DNA from: Bifidobacterium animalis subsp. animalis ATCC 25527
Lineage (GTDB): Bacteria; Actinomycetota; Actinomycetes; Actinomycetales; Bifidobacteriaceae
NCBI RefSeq assembly: GCF_000260715.1
Contig: NC_017834.1
Location: forward strand, 124,001-188,000
Direction: 5' to 3'
DNA: 64,000 nucleotides
Positions 44,077-53,140 of the stretch are shown piece after piece (positions within the stretch are counted from its first letter, which is position 1; every line of letters starts with the position of its first letter). A program made the translations under genes and the position numbers. A model generated the notes under the pieces. That model made no database searches. It worked only from the letters and a program-made list of their open reading frames with translations, and had not been told where the DNA came from.

Positions 44077-45468
44077 ATGACCGCAGTCGAAACGGAAACG
44101 GAAGCGGGGCGCCGCGCCCCAGCGCTGGCGGGAGAGCGCGCGCATGCACTCAAACGGGCGGGGAGATCGTCTGTGGGCGCGATCATCGCCGCCTCGATGG
44201 TGGGCACGACGATTGAGTTCTACGACTTCTACGCCTACGGCACCGCGGCGGCGAACTACTTCCCGCGCGTGTTCTTCTCCGACAAGACGAACCCGACCGT
44301 CGCGCTGCTGCTCTCGCTCGTCACCTTCGCCGTCGCGTTCCTGGCCCGCCCGGTGGGCTCGCTCATCTTCGGCCATTTCGGCGACTCGATCGGCCGTAAG
44401 GCGACGCTCGTCGTCTCGCTGATGACCATGGGCGTCGCGACCTTCCTCATCGGCTGCCTACCCGGTTACGACATGTGGGGCGTGTGGGCCGTGCTCGCGT
44501 TGTGCGTCTGCCGGTTCGTGCAAGGCATCGGACTCGGCGGCGAATGGTCGGGCGCCGCGCTCGTGGCCACCGAGAACGCGCCTGCCGACAAGCGCGCGCT
44601 GTATGGCTCGTTCCCCGAGCTTGGCGCGCCGATCGGGTTCTTCCTGTGCAACGGCACCTATGTGCTGCTCGAGCTGTTCAACGATGACGCCGCGATGCTC
44701 GCATGGGGCTGGCGCGTGCCGTTCCTGCTCTCGTCACTGTTGGTGGTTGTAGGACTGCTCGTGCGTGTGCACATGGAGGAGACTCCGGCATTCCGCGCCG
44801 CGCAGCAAGACCAGCGCGTTGTCAAGGCACCTGCGCTCGAGGTGTTCCGCACCAGCTGGCGGCAGGTATTGCAGGCCACGTTCCTCGTCGCCGTCACCTA
44901 CACGCTGTTCTACACGCTCGCCACATGGTCGCTCGCATGGGCCACGAAGAGCGATGCGCAGGGCGGCGGTGGACTCGGCTTCTCCACCAAGGAGTACATG
45001 ACGATGCTCATGGTCTCCGTATGCGTGTTCGCCCTGTTCATCGTGCTCTCCTGCGTGTTTGCAGACCGCATCGGCCGCCGTCGCGTGATCATCGGCTCGT
45101 CAGTCGCGCTGCTCGTCTTCGCCGCATTGTTCCCGCTGCTCATGAACCGCGCCGTGGTCGGCGTGCACAACACCGCCGCCGCAATGCTGTTCCTGTGCCT
45201 CGGCTTTGCGCTGATGGGCATCGCCTTCGGTCCGATCGGCGCATTGCTGCCCGAGCTGTTCAGTGTGAACGTGCGCTACACGGGCTCCGGCATCGGCTAC
45301 AACATCGCCGCAATCGTTGGCGCGGCGTTCGTCCCGTCGGTCGCCACATGGCTGTCGTCGCACTGGGGTGTCGGCTCGGTCGGGCTCTATCTGGGCGTCA
45401 TGGCGCTGTGCTGCCTGGTGGCGATCCTGACGTGTCATGAGACCAAGAACGTGGATTACATGCAGTGA
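44077..45468 (+). CDS. MHS-family metabolite:H+ symporter
   Basis: A 463-residue 12-helix MFS protein of the metabolite:H+ symporter group (ProP, KgtP and shikimate type). Signature stretches: MVGTTIEFYDFYAYG at the first helix, ARPVGSLIFGHFGDSIGRKATL, and RFVQGIGLGGEWSGAALVATENAP. ATG at 44077 has AAGGAG 6 nt upstream; the longer frame overlaps the attenuator. Control by an Ile/Val leader and position before ilvC suggest transport of a branched-chain amino acid, keto acid or precursor, which is an inference. Confidence 0.88.
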   Translation: MTAVETETEAGRRAPALAGERAHALKRAGRSSVGAIIAASMVGTTIEFYDFYAYGTAAANYFPRVFFSDKTNPTVALLLSLVTFAVAFLARPVGSLIFGHFGDSIGRKATLVVSLMTMGVATFLIGCLPGYDMWGVWAVLALCVCRFVQGIGLGGEWSGAALVATENAPADKRALYGSFPELGAPIGFFLCNGTYVLLELFNDDAAMLAWGWRVPFLLSSLLVVVGLLVRVHMEETPAFRAAQQDQRVVKAPALEVFRTSWRQVLQATFLVAVTYTLFYTLATWSLAWATKSDAQGGGGLGFSTKEYMTMLMVSVCVFALFIVLSCVFADRIGRRRVIIGSSVALLVFAALFPLLMNRAVVGVHNTAAAMLFLCLGFALMGIAFGPIGALLPELFSVNVRYTGSGIGYNIAAIVGAAFVPSVATWLSSHWGVGSVGLYLGVMALCCLVAILTCHETKNVDYMQ

Positions 45469-45879
45469 ACATATGAATCCTTGGAATCCGTGTGCGAGGA
45501 AAGGAGTTCGGCAGGGCAATAGGAAACAGTGCGATAGGAATAGGCAATACGTAATACAGAATGTCCAGAATATGGTCAATCTATCTCCGCGATAATCAAT
45601 GATCTATGGACGAATGCCCGGTATTTTCCAAAAGAAACAGAGGGCATTCCAAAACGCGGCACCGCCGGTATCCAAAAGATGGACGCGATGCAGGCGAACG
45701 TGGAGATTTCGGTAAGATGAGATTTCAGTTTTGGAGACAAAATCTCCAACACATAGGGATTACAGACGCCCCTGCCCGAGCCGGCCAACACGGCAGGCCC
45801 GGGTGTGACGGCGGAACATATCAAGCATGGGCATGGGCTAAGAGGCCCACGCCGAACACAAATAAAAGGAGTGTGCCAC
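45469..45879 (+). other. Structured leader region of ilvC, no gene recognised
   Basis: The 411-bp gap holds an 8-bp-arm hairpin (GAATGCCC at 45612-45619 with GGGCATTC at 45642-45649), a short GGAGA/TCTCC hairpin near 45740 and a GC-rich CTGCC/GGCAG structure near 45772-45805. No T-box motif, leader peptide rich in branched-chain residues or terminator T-run was found. Confidence 0.5.
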
Positions 45880-46932
45880 ATGGCAGCACAGATCTGGTAC
45901 GAAGACGACGGCGATCTCTCGGTTCTCGACGGCAAGAAGGTCGCAATCATCGGTTACGGCTCGCAGGGCCACGCGCATGCGCTCAACCTGCGTGACTCCG
46001 GTGTCGACGTCGTCGTCGGCCTGCGTCCGAACTCGAAGTCTGTGGAATTCGCCAAGGAACAGGGTCTGGAAGTTAAGAGCGTTCCGGAAGCCGCTGCCGA
46101 GGCCGATGTCATCATGATCCTGGCCCCCGACCAGTACCAGAAGGGCATCTGGGAGAACGACATCGAGCCGAACATCAAGCCGGGCGCCGCCCTGGCCTTC
46201 GCACACGGCTTCAACATCCACTACGGCTACATCAAGCCGAGCGAGGACCACCCGGTCTTCATGGTCGCCCCGAAGGGCCCGGGCCACATCGTCCGCCGTG
46301 AGTACGCCGCAGGCCGTGGCGTCCCGGTTGTGACTGCGGTCGAGCAGGATCCGCGCGGCGACGGCTGGGATCTCGCACTGGCTTACGCGAAGGCCCTCGG
46401 TGCACTGCGCGCCGGCGCCATCAAGACCACGTTCAAGGAAGAGACCGAAACCGATCTGTTTGGCGAGCAGAACGTGCTGCTCGGCGGCGTGAACAAGCTC
46501 GTCGAAATGGGCTTCGAGGTGCTCACCGACGCCGGCTACCAGCCGGAGATCGCCTACTTCGAGGTGTGCCACGAGCTCAAGATGATCGTCGACCTCATGA
46601 ACGAAGGCGGCTTGAACAAGGATCGCTGGAGCTGCTCCGACACCGCTCAGTACGGCGACTACGTCAACACCGTCATCGACGAGCACACCCGTGAGCGCAT
46701 GCAGTACCACCTGCAGCGCATCCAGGACGGCTCCTTCGCCAAGGAGTTCATGGACGACCAGGCTGCCGGCGCCCCGAAGTTCAAGCAGCTGCAGGAGGAG
46801 TACTCCAACGTCCGCATCGAAGAGGTCGGCCCGAAGCTGCGCGCCATGTTCTCCTGGAACAACGACGCCGCGAAGGACGCCGACGAAGCCAACTCCTTCA
46901 CCGGCAAGATCGCCCGCGCCCAGGTTCAGTGA
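45880..46932 (+). CDS. ilvC: Ketol-acid reductoisomerase
   Basis: A 350-residue class I (short) enzyme that rearranges and reduces acetolactate or acetohydroxybutyrate in valine and isoleucine synthesis, using NADPH and magnesium. The Rossmann motif is [19 protein letters not shown]; metal ligands lie in [14 protein letters not shown] and [22 protein letters not shown] precedes the ATG at 45880; an upstream extension in frame is not conserved. Followed by a terminator, so probably monocistronic. Confidence 0.97.
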   Translation: MAAQIWYEDDGDLSVLDGKKVAIIGYGSQGHAHALNLRDSGVDVVVGLRPNSKSVEFAKEQGLEVKSVPEAAAEADVIMILAPDQYQKGIWENDIEPNIKPGAALAFAHGFNIHYGYIKPSEDHPVFMVAPKGPGHIVRREYAAGRGVPVVTAVEQDPRGDGWDLALAYAKALGALRAGAIKTTFKEETETDLFGEQNVLLGGVNKLVEMGFEVLTDAGYQPEIAYFEVCHELKMIVDLMNEGGLNKDRWSCSDTAQYGDYVNTVIDEHTRERMQYHLQRIQDGSFAKEFMDDQAAGAPKFKQLQEEYSNVRIEEVGPKLRAMFSWNNDAAKDADEANSFTGKIARAQVQ

Positions 46933-46980
46933 GCCGCGTGCGGTGCGTCCGCGCATGAAGCCGTGAGTTTCGCATCTGTC

Positions 46981-47014
46981 AAGGTGGGGTATGCATAGGC
47001 ATGCCCCACCTTTT
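46981..47014 (+). terminator. Rho-independent terminator after ilvC
   Basis: Arms AAGGTGGGG (46981-46989) and CCCCACCTT with a 14-nt loop, ending in TTTT. It lies about 48 bp after the ilvC stop. Confidence 0.82.
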
Positions 47015-47228
47015 GCGTTCTCCTGCATTGAGCGGCCTTCTGCACTGAGCGTTCTCCCGCCGTGCCGCAGTTTGCGGAAGTTTCCGTGAACCGCGCCGTA
47101 AAGCAACTCGCACGCGGAAGCTTCTGTGGATGCCTCCGGGGAATCTGCTGAGCAATGGTGCGCGCGGCAGGGTTGACAGAACTGCCGCAGATCGGCGCCC
47201 TGTATTATTTTCGGCTTGTCTGCATGCA

Positions 47229-47475
47229 TGCTATACTGCAAAACCATGTGTGGAATTGCAATGATGTCTGTGATTGCGTGGAATATCTAGCCACGCGCTG
47301 ACGCATATCCTCTTGGATCCAACCGAACCCATATCACTGCCGCATATCACTGTTGCGTGAAGACCGCCAAAGGGCGGCCATAGGCATGCTTGCATAAATC
47401 TTTTCGATAAACAGAACCGAATGTGGTGTCTGTGCGTTCGCATGCCGTTATGCGACACCAAGCGAAAGAGACATC
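47229..47475 (+). promoter_or_regulatory. Extended -10 promoter, mini-ORF and hairpins before MFS gene
   Basis: TGCTATACT (47229-47237) is an extended -10. An ATG begins 8 bp later and encodes a 14-codon ORF (47246-47290, MCGIAMMSVIAWNI), which would be almost leaderless. Further on are CCGCC/GGGCGG near 47371-47382 and a TGGTGTC/GACACCA stem near 47424-47460 before the MFS start. The rest of 46933-47475 shows nothing else. Confidence 0.4.
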
Positions 47476-48777
47476 ATGAATAACCGAAATCATAGGAAAA
47501 TCACCATATCCACGCACAGCAATCCGCATGATTGGCGCATACCCGTCGCATTGCTGCTCACAGGTCAGGCACTCTCGCTGATCGGCTCGAGCATTGTGCA
47601 ATACGCGGTCTTCTGGTACCTCGTCATGCAAACGGATTCGGGCGCGACCATGACGGTGGCCATGCTCTGCGCGTGCGTGCCGCAGGCCGTCGTCTCGCTG
47701 TTCGGCGGCGCATGGGCCGACCGCTGGAACAAGAAGGCGCTCATCATATTGCCCGACGCGCTGATCGCGGCTGTCACCGTCATGCTGTCCCTCTCGATTG
47801 CGCGCAGAATTGCCGGGCTCGCCCTGTTCTTCGTCGTGCTCGCGATTCGCTCGGCAGGCGCGGGCGTGCAATCGCCGGCGGTGCAGTCGTTCCTTCCGCA
47901 GATCACGCCGGAAAGCAAACTGCTGCGCGTGAATTCGATCAACGGCACGATCCAGTCTGTGAATCTGATCGCGGCGCCGGCAATCGCCGCCGTGCTCGTC
48001 AATGTAATGCCATTGTGGGCGATTCTGTATGTCGATGTGACGACGGCGGTGGTGGGCATTGCTTTCGTTGCGCTGATTCGCGTGCGCCGCACACGCGATG
48101 CCGAGGTCGGTTCGGAGCGGGGCGCCGACTCTGTGTTCGCCGACATGCGCACCGGTCTGCGGTATGCGTGGCGGTACCCGCGTATTCGCAGTGTGCTGAT
48201 CGCCTACGCATTCGTATGCTTCATCAACATTGCGCCAATGAATCTTACGCTGATTCTCATGAACCGCGGATTCACCGGGCAGCAGCTCGATCTCGGATTC
48301 ACCGTGCTCTCCACGGCGGCCGACAAGCTCGCCGCGAACGAGATGGCGTGGAGCGTAGGCATGGTGATTGGCGGCGCATTGCTCGCCACGGTGGGTGCGC
48401 GCGTCTTCCACAACAACATGGTGCTGCTCGCGTGCGCGTTCATTGGCATGGGCGTATGCACGGCGGGACTCGGCCTGTCGCCCACGCTGCTGGTGTATTT
48501 GTTCGTGGATTTCCTCGTTGGCCTGTGCACGTCGCTCGGCTCGTCGCCAACGTTCACGTTGTTGCAGCATGAGAGTACGCCCGACATGCGCGGCCGCGTG
48601 TTCGGATTGCTCACCACGTTCTCCGGATTCGGCACGCCGCTCGGCATGCTTGTGTTCGGCCCGCTCGCCGACGTGGTCGATGTGCGCGTGATCTTCGTGG
48701 TGGGCGGTGTGCTCACGATTCCCTTCGGCATCTGGCTCCTGCGCGTGGATCGGCGCTGGCCCGCCGTCTCGCGGTAG
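47476..48777 (+). CDS. MFS efflux transporter, macrolide-exporter-like
   Basis: A 433-residue 12-helix MFS protein. The opening ALLLTGQALSLIGSSIVQYAVFWYLV and the motif GGAWADRWNKKALIILPDALIA match the MefA/enterobactin-exporter-like group. Probably an exporter of a drug or metabolite; substrate unknown. It is preceded by a long leader with an extended -10 and hairpins, and followed by the 52-bp array B. Confidence 0.85.
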   Translation: MNNRNHRKITISTHSNPHDWRIPVALLLTGQALSLIGSSIVQYAVFWYLVMQTDSGATMTVAMLCACVPQAVVSLFGGAWADRWNKKALIILPDALIAAVTVMLSLSIARRIAGLALFFVVLAIRSAGAGVQSPAVQSFLPQITPESKLLRVNSINGTIQSVNLIAAPAIAAVLVNVMPLWAILYVDVTTAVVGIAFVALIRVRRTRDAEVGSERGADSVFADMRTGLRYAWRYPRIRSVLIAYAFVCFINIAPMNLTLILMNRGFTGQQLDLGFTVLSTAADKLAANEMAWSVGMVIGGALLATVGARVFHNNMVLLACAFIGMGVCTAGLGLSPTLLVYLFVDFLVGLCTSLGSSPTFTLLQHESTPDMRGRVFGLLTTFSGFGTPLGMLVFGPLADVVDVRVIFVVGGVLTIPFGIWLLRVDRRWPAVSR

Positions 48778-49320
48778 TTTTCGCGGATGCATCCGTGAAC
48801 GGTGCCGTGCCATGCCCGCTCAGCAGCATATCTTTCGGATTCTTCCGTAAACTGTGCCGCTGAGAGGGCGTTATGCGGCATAGTTTTCGGATGGTTCCGT
48901 AGACTATGCCACAAAGTGTCCCATTGGCGGTGGTTTTCACGGATACTTCCGTATGTTCGACCGCAGATAGACGCAGTGACGGCATATCTTTCGGAACTTT
49001 CCGTATGTTTGACCACAAATGGGGGCAAAAGTGGTAATTCTTACGGATAGTTCCGTATATAGCGCCACGGAGCAGTCTGCTAATGGCATATCTTTCGAAA
49101 CATTCCGCGAACCGTGCCGCGGGAGAGCCTGTAAATAGTACGTCTTTCGGGTGCATCCGTGTGCTATGCCGGGGCGCGGGCTGTACGTAGCAGATTTCGC
49201 GGATGCTTCTGTAAGATGTGCCGCAAAACAGTCTGCGAACGGCATGGGTTATGGAAGCATCCGCGAAATCGACCGCGTATGCCCGCATGCACGGCGGATT
49301 ACCCGGAAGCTTCCGCGAAA
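48774..49320. repeat. Eleven-unit array with exact 52-bp period (array B)
   Basis: The CGGA (or equivalent) at the left of each dyad centre starts at 48784, 48836, 48888, 48940, 48992, 49044, 49096, 49148, 49200, 49252 and 49304: ten consecutive steps of exactly 52 bp. The core is TTTCGGA, 4 bp, TCCGTAA. In the better units the dyad extends outward to TGCGGCATAG and CTATGCC, about 40 bp, leaving a linker of about 12 bp. Units differ at many positions. It fills the gap between convergent genes. Confidence 0.93.
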
Positions 49321-49420
49321 TGAGTAGCAGTCATTGCCGCGGCTGCCCGAGGCACACGTCGGCGACTGCAGTGGTCCCGACAATCGCCGGCAGCCACGGC
49401 AACAAGCAGCAATGACTTGA

Positions 49421-51079
49421 CTACTTGATGAACGGGAATGCGGGCAAGCCGTCGCCGTTGAACAGTGGTGCCGGACCCCAGCTGCGCCAGGCATAGCGCG
49501 CGTGGGTCGGCTTCGGCACCTCCGGTGAGAGCAGATGTACGACGCGCATGTCGCTGCCGAGATCGTCGCGTGGCTCAATGCGGGCGTGCGCGGGAACGAA
49601 CTCGGAGTCCGCGCTGGCGGCGATCTCGAAACCGGATTCGCCGGCCTTGCGCTCGGTGCTTTCGGCAATGTCCGCAATCGCGCGCATGGTATCCGACGTC
49701 GTGCCGTGCCAATGGAGTCCCTGCGCATGGTTGAATGTGACGACCATCTCGCCGCCGCCTTCGCCCACCTGCAGATCGACGAGCTCGGGGCTGGCACAGG
49801 GAATCTGCAGACCGTAGACGTCGTGCAATGCTGTGTCCCCGAGCCGCATGCCGAGCGTGCGTTTGTCGACGGGGTGAATGTTGTCGAATTCGCCGCAGTC
49901 CATGGCGCAAACGATGTTCGCGTGCGGTGTTTCACGTGCAACAGCGAACTGTTCATCGCGCAGTACCGGCCAACGCAGTGGATCGTGCTCGGCGTCGGCC
50001 TCGGCGATCCACTGCGGCAGCTGCACCACGAGGAACGGCAGCGCATTGTCATGCCACGTCGCGCGCCATTCCGCGATCAGACCGCGCAACAGCTCGCCAT
50101 AGCCTGCCGCGTTGAACTCGTCCTCCTCGCCTTGGTACCACAGCACGCCTGCGAGCGTGTAGGGAGCCACGCGGCGGATCATCGCCTCGTACAGTGTGTA
50201 CGGCCTGCGCTCGGCGAACGGCGTGACCGGCGGCGGCCATGGGCACGGGCCGAGCATCGCATCAATCTGCGGCTGCGAGTAATCCGGGTGCTCCTCCTTG
50301 ACGGCGGCGACGTCGGCGTTCCACTTGTCGAACACCTGCTGCCAGGAGGTCTGCGCGGCGAGCATCTCCTCATCCGTCTTGCCGGCAATCGCGTCGCGAT
50401 ATGTCTGCAGATAGCTGCGCCCGAGCTCGGTTTGCTCCAGCAGATGCTCGCTCATCCATGCGCTGATCGACGTGCCGCCGATGTAGCAATCCACGACGCC
50501 GACCGCAATGCCGTTCGCCAGTGCGTCGCGCAGCTGCTTGCCGAAGTAGTAGCCGATGGCGCTCATGTGGGCGACTTGCGGCGCTTCGGCGGTCTGCCAA
50601 CCGGACGCGGATTCCGCGGTCAGATTGATTCGTGCGGACTTCGGCGTGTTGTAGAAGCGCAGCAGCGGGTCGTGCGCATCGGCGACGGCCTCCTTGCCGA
50701 ATTCGCTGTTGTGCAGCTCGAACTCGATGTTGCTTTGGCCGCCGGCGAGCCAGACTTCGCCGACCATCACGTCGTGGAACGCGAGCTCGTCGCCGCCGCA
50801 CCGCACTTGCAGTGTGAGCGGACCCGAAGCCGGCATTGCGGGCAGTGTGAGCATGAACGTGCCATCATTGTCTGCAGATTCCTGCGCCCGCGCGACTTCC
50901 TGCCCCTGCCCGTCGCTCAGTGACGCGCTGACGGACTCGCTGACCGGCGCCTCGCCGAACACGGCGATCGGCTTGTTGCGCTGCAGCACCATGTGGTCGC
51001 TGAATATGGCGGCCACACGCAGATTGCCGCTTCTGGTGCGGTCGTGCGCGCCGTCGTTGCTTTCCGCGGGTTCGGCCAT
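49421..51079 (-). CDS. Sialate O-acetylesterase-like SGNH esterase
   Basis: About 552 residues from ATG 51077-51079. SGNH-hydrolase motifs: nucleophile VWLAGGQSNIEFEL, WYQGEEDEFNAAGY and the catalytic Asp/His in DNIHPVDKRTLG. The N-terminal AIFSDHMVLQRNKPIAVFGEA is typical of 9-O-acetylsialic-acid or xylan acetylesterases of this family. There is no signal peptide, so it acts in the cytoplasm. The start is unclear: a strong AAGGAGAT site serves ATG 51115-51117, which is in another frame (see findings). It is downstream of the CE2-like esterase on the same strand. Confidence 0.8.
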   Translation of the reverse strand: MAEPAESNDGAHDRTRSGNLRVAAIFSDHMVLQRNKPIAVFGEAPVSESVSASLSDGQGQEVARAQESADNDGTFMLTLPAMPASGPLTLQVRCGGDELAFHDVMVGEVWLAGGQSNIEFELHNSEFGKEAVADAHDPLLRFYNTPKSARINLTAESASGWQTAEAPQVAHMSAIGYYFGKQLRDALANGIAVGVVDCYIGGTSISAWMSEHLLEQTELGRSYLQTYRDAIAGKTDEEMLAAQTSWQQVFDKWNADVAAVKEEHPDYSQPQIDAMLGPCPWPPPVTPFAERRPYTLYEAMIRRVAPYTLAGVLWYQGEEDEFNAAGYGELLRGLIAEWRATWHDNALPFLVVQLPQWIAEADAEHDPLRWPVLRDEQFAVARETPHANIVCAMDCGEFDNIHPVDKRTLGMRLGDTALHDVYGLQIPCASPELVDLQVGEGGGEMVVTFNHAQGLHWHGTTSDTMRAIADIAESTERKAGESGFEIAASADSEFVPAHARIEPRDDLGSDMRVVHLLSPEVPKPTHARYAWRSWGPAPLFNGDGLPAFPFIK

Positions 51080-51175
51080 TCCCGCTGCCCCGGTGCGATG
51101 CCGGTCACAGTTGTCATGTCGTATCTCCTTAGTGTATGTAAGCGTTGTTGATGGTTTCTCAGTCTCCACCGTCTC

Positions 51176-51274
51176 GGCGCTGCTGTGCAGGGCGGCCGGG
51201 CGGGGTCTCGTCACTGGATCGCAAGCGCCCTTTACGTTCCTCAACCCCGCCCGGCCGCCCTGCACAGCAGCGCC
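51176..51274. repeat. Stem-loop element copy 1 (31-bp perfect arms)
   Basis: Arms at 51176-51206 and 51244-51274 are perfect complements over 31 bp and enclose a 37-nt loop. The loop contains CACTGGATCGCAAGCG and extends to TTACGTTCCTCA. It lies just upstream of the SGNH esterase gene. Confidence 0.88.
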
Positions 51275-51290
51275 GGTTCGAGGCGGAATG

Positions 51291-51357
51291 CATGGTGGGG
51301 CAGGGAGAGGCTTCGTGACTCGATCCGTTCCTCAGCCCTGTCCCTTCGCCCCGCATG
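51291..51357. repeat. Stem-loop element copy 3 (diverged)
   Basis: Imperfect arms CATGGTGGGGCAGGGAG (from 51291) and its near complement ending CGCATG at 51357 enclose a loop that keeps CGTGACTCGATC and CGTTCCTCA, shorter forms of the loop in copies 1 and 2. Confidence 0.65.
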
Positions 51358-51421
51358 GCGACATCTGTTCTGGATGTTTCGAATACTCGTTGGTTAAGTC
51401 TGAGTACGGGTGGGTTGTACC

Positions 51422-51520
51422 GGTGGCTCCCTGAAGGTCGGCTGGGTAGGGTTGAGGAACGTAAAGGGCGCTTGCGATCCAGTGGCGATGCCCTACCCAG
51501 CCGACCTTCAGGGAGCCACC
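51422..51520. repeat. Stem-loop element copy 2 (30-bp perfect arms, inverted)
   Basis: Arms at 51422-51451 and 51491-51520 are perfect complements over 30 bp with a 39-nt loop. The loop is the reverse complement of copy 1's loop over about 33 bases, while the stem sequence differs from copy 1 at many positions, on both arms together. Confidence 0.88.
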
Positions 51521-51540
51521 AAGGGGTGAGTCTCAGTGAG

Positions 51541-52638
51541 CTATTGCCACAGCTCTGCGCCGAACGAATCGATGTAGGAGACCAGTTCGCGTGCCATCTC
51601 CTCGTCCTCGGCAATGCGGGGGTGCCCCGGGGTACCCGTGCCTGCATGCGAATAATCCAGATGTGTGATCTGCGGATTGTCGAGTTCGCTCACCACTTCG
51701 TCGATCGCGCGGTCCCAGTTGCGGTCATGCTGCAGCACGGTCGTCGTGCAGATGATGTGCGAGTCCGGGTATCGTTCGAGCAGATTCCCCAGGAACTCGG
51801 CATAGCGGGCGCGCCAGTTCACGGCCTGCTTGCCGGTGTAATCTGCGCTCATGAAATCGTGTGGATGCGAATCGTTCTGGCCGAGCGCCACAATGACCAC
51901 CTGCGGGTCGTCGTCGCGGAAATCCCAGTCGGTGGGCTCGCCGAGTGCGGGATTGTACTGCACGCGATTCCAGATGCTCTCCATGCCGAGGTAATCGGGC
52001 GCGTTGAACCAGCCGATGCCGTCAAGCAGCGGCGCGCCACCTTGCGAGATGATGCGCAGGTCGGCGCCCAGCGCGCGGGCGGCGATGGCATCGTAGGCGA
52101 ACCATGAGTTGCTGTAGGCGCTCAGATCTTCGTCCGGGTCGGCCTTGCCGGTGTAGAGCACGGCCTCGTTGCGCTCGCCGCAGCTCACCGAATCGCCGTA
52201 GACTTCGATGCGGCGTGTGCTGGCGGGTTCGGCAGGTGCGAGAATCTGCGCGTCGTCGTCAATCTCCACGCCGGCGAACTCCATGTAGTGCATGCCGCCA
52301 TCTTCGCGCTTGAATACGATTGCGCGGTGCTCGATGTTCGGCAAGTGGCTTGCAATGCGAATGGTGAGCATGCCGTCTTCCCCCACGCTCACGGCGGCGT
52401 CGGGCTCGGGTTCGACGGGCGACGGCACACGCACGCTGAACTGGGTGTTGTCGATGATCACACCGATGCGCGTGTGACCGTAGTTCCAGAAATTGCGAAG
52501 CCGCACGGCGAGGGAGGTGCCGGTGAAGCGGAACCGCGCCTGCGTGTAGGGGAACACCCACAGCGGCAAGTGGTTCTTCGATTCACCGATGCGTCCCATC
52601 GTGCAGAAAGCCGGATTGAATGCGTCAATGAATTGCAT
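51541..52638 (-). CDS. CE2-like SGNH/GDSL carbohydrate esterase
   Basis: A 365-residue two-domain esterase. The first 125 residues form a jelly-roll-like accessory domain; the SGNH domain starts at about 135 with the nucleophile IEVYGDSVSCGE, then VIVALGQND and the late GTPGHPRIAEDEEMA with the Asp-x-x-His-type region. This order is that of carbohydrate esterase family 2 acetylesterases. No signal peptide. It probably deacetylates imported oligosaccharides and is grouped with the next esterase. Confidence 0.82.
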   Translation of the reverse strand: MQFIDAFNPAFCTMGRIGESKNHLPLWVFPYTQARFRFTGTSLAVRLRNFWNYGHTRIGVIIDNTQFSVRVPSPVEPEPDAAVSVGEDGMLTIRIASHLPNIEHRAIVFKREDGGMHYMEFAGVEIDDDAQILAPAEPASTRRIEVYGDSVSCGERNEAVLYTGKADPDEDLSAYSNSWFAYDAIAARALGADLRIISQGGAPLLDGIGWFNAPDYLGMESIWNRVQYNPALGEPTDWDFRDDDPQVVIVALGQNDSHPHDFMSADYTGKQAVNWRARYAEFLGNLLERYPDSHIICTTTVLQHDRNWDRAIDEVVSELDNPQITHLDYSHAGTGTPGHPRIAEDEEMARELVSYIDSFGAELWQ

Positions 52639-52732
52639 GCTGCTCCTTATGCGTCTCTGCTGTGCCGATTATATGCCTATTCTCGCGGTGTCGCGGCCCT
52701 CGCTTTGCCGCGAAACTCTGTTGCGAACTCTG

Positions 52733-52936
52733 TTACGGGCCAAGTTATCTCTTACGGGCCAAGTTTGTGCTTACGGGCTAGGATTTTCGGCTACGGGCTA
52801 GGGCATCTCTGCCTTTTCGTGAAAACGGGTAGTCGGAAACCGCCATGTTCCAATGATCCCGTTTGCCGGGACCCCGACTTTCTTTAGCCTGTAACGCAAA
52901 ATCGTGGCCCGTAAGCACAAACTTGGCCCGTAACAG
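52733..52936. repeat. Long inverted repeat built of 19-20 bp modules (G1)
   Basis: TTACGGGC(C/T)A motifs start at 52733, 52752, 52771 and 52791. Reverse-complement copies occur at about 52885, 52905 and 52924. Arms of about 52 bp (52750-52801 and 52885-52936) are largely complementary around a loop of about 83 bp. It lies between the CE2-like gene and the GH1 gene, divergent. The remaining gap to 53140 has a possible -10 TATATT at 53017-53022. Confidence 0.82.
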
Positions 52937-53140
52937 ATGGAAGAGAGCGGGGGAGGAAAGGTGGAAGATTGTTGGCGATGCGCGTGTTGCAGGCGGTGTG
53001 GAGGGGAGGAGCATGCTATATTTGGCATATGCTGACTTGCGAGTAAGTAAATGAATGCCGGAGCAGATTCGGGATTCGCGCGGGTCTGTGCTCGGATGCG
53101 ACGTGTATTGTGTCGGATGTATCGGCAGGAGGAATCAGCA

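Noticed and set aside
45469..45879. T-box or leader-peptide attenuator before ilvC
   Set aside because: There is no T-box consensus, no branched-chain-rich short ORF with a ribosome site and no terminator with T-run.
48774..49320. CRISPR array
   Set aside because: The units are diverged along their whole length, dyads are about 40 bp with linkers of 12 bp, there are no unique spacers between identical repeats, and no cas genes lie nearby.
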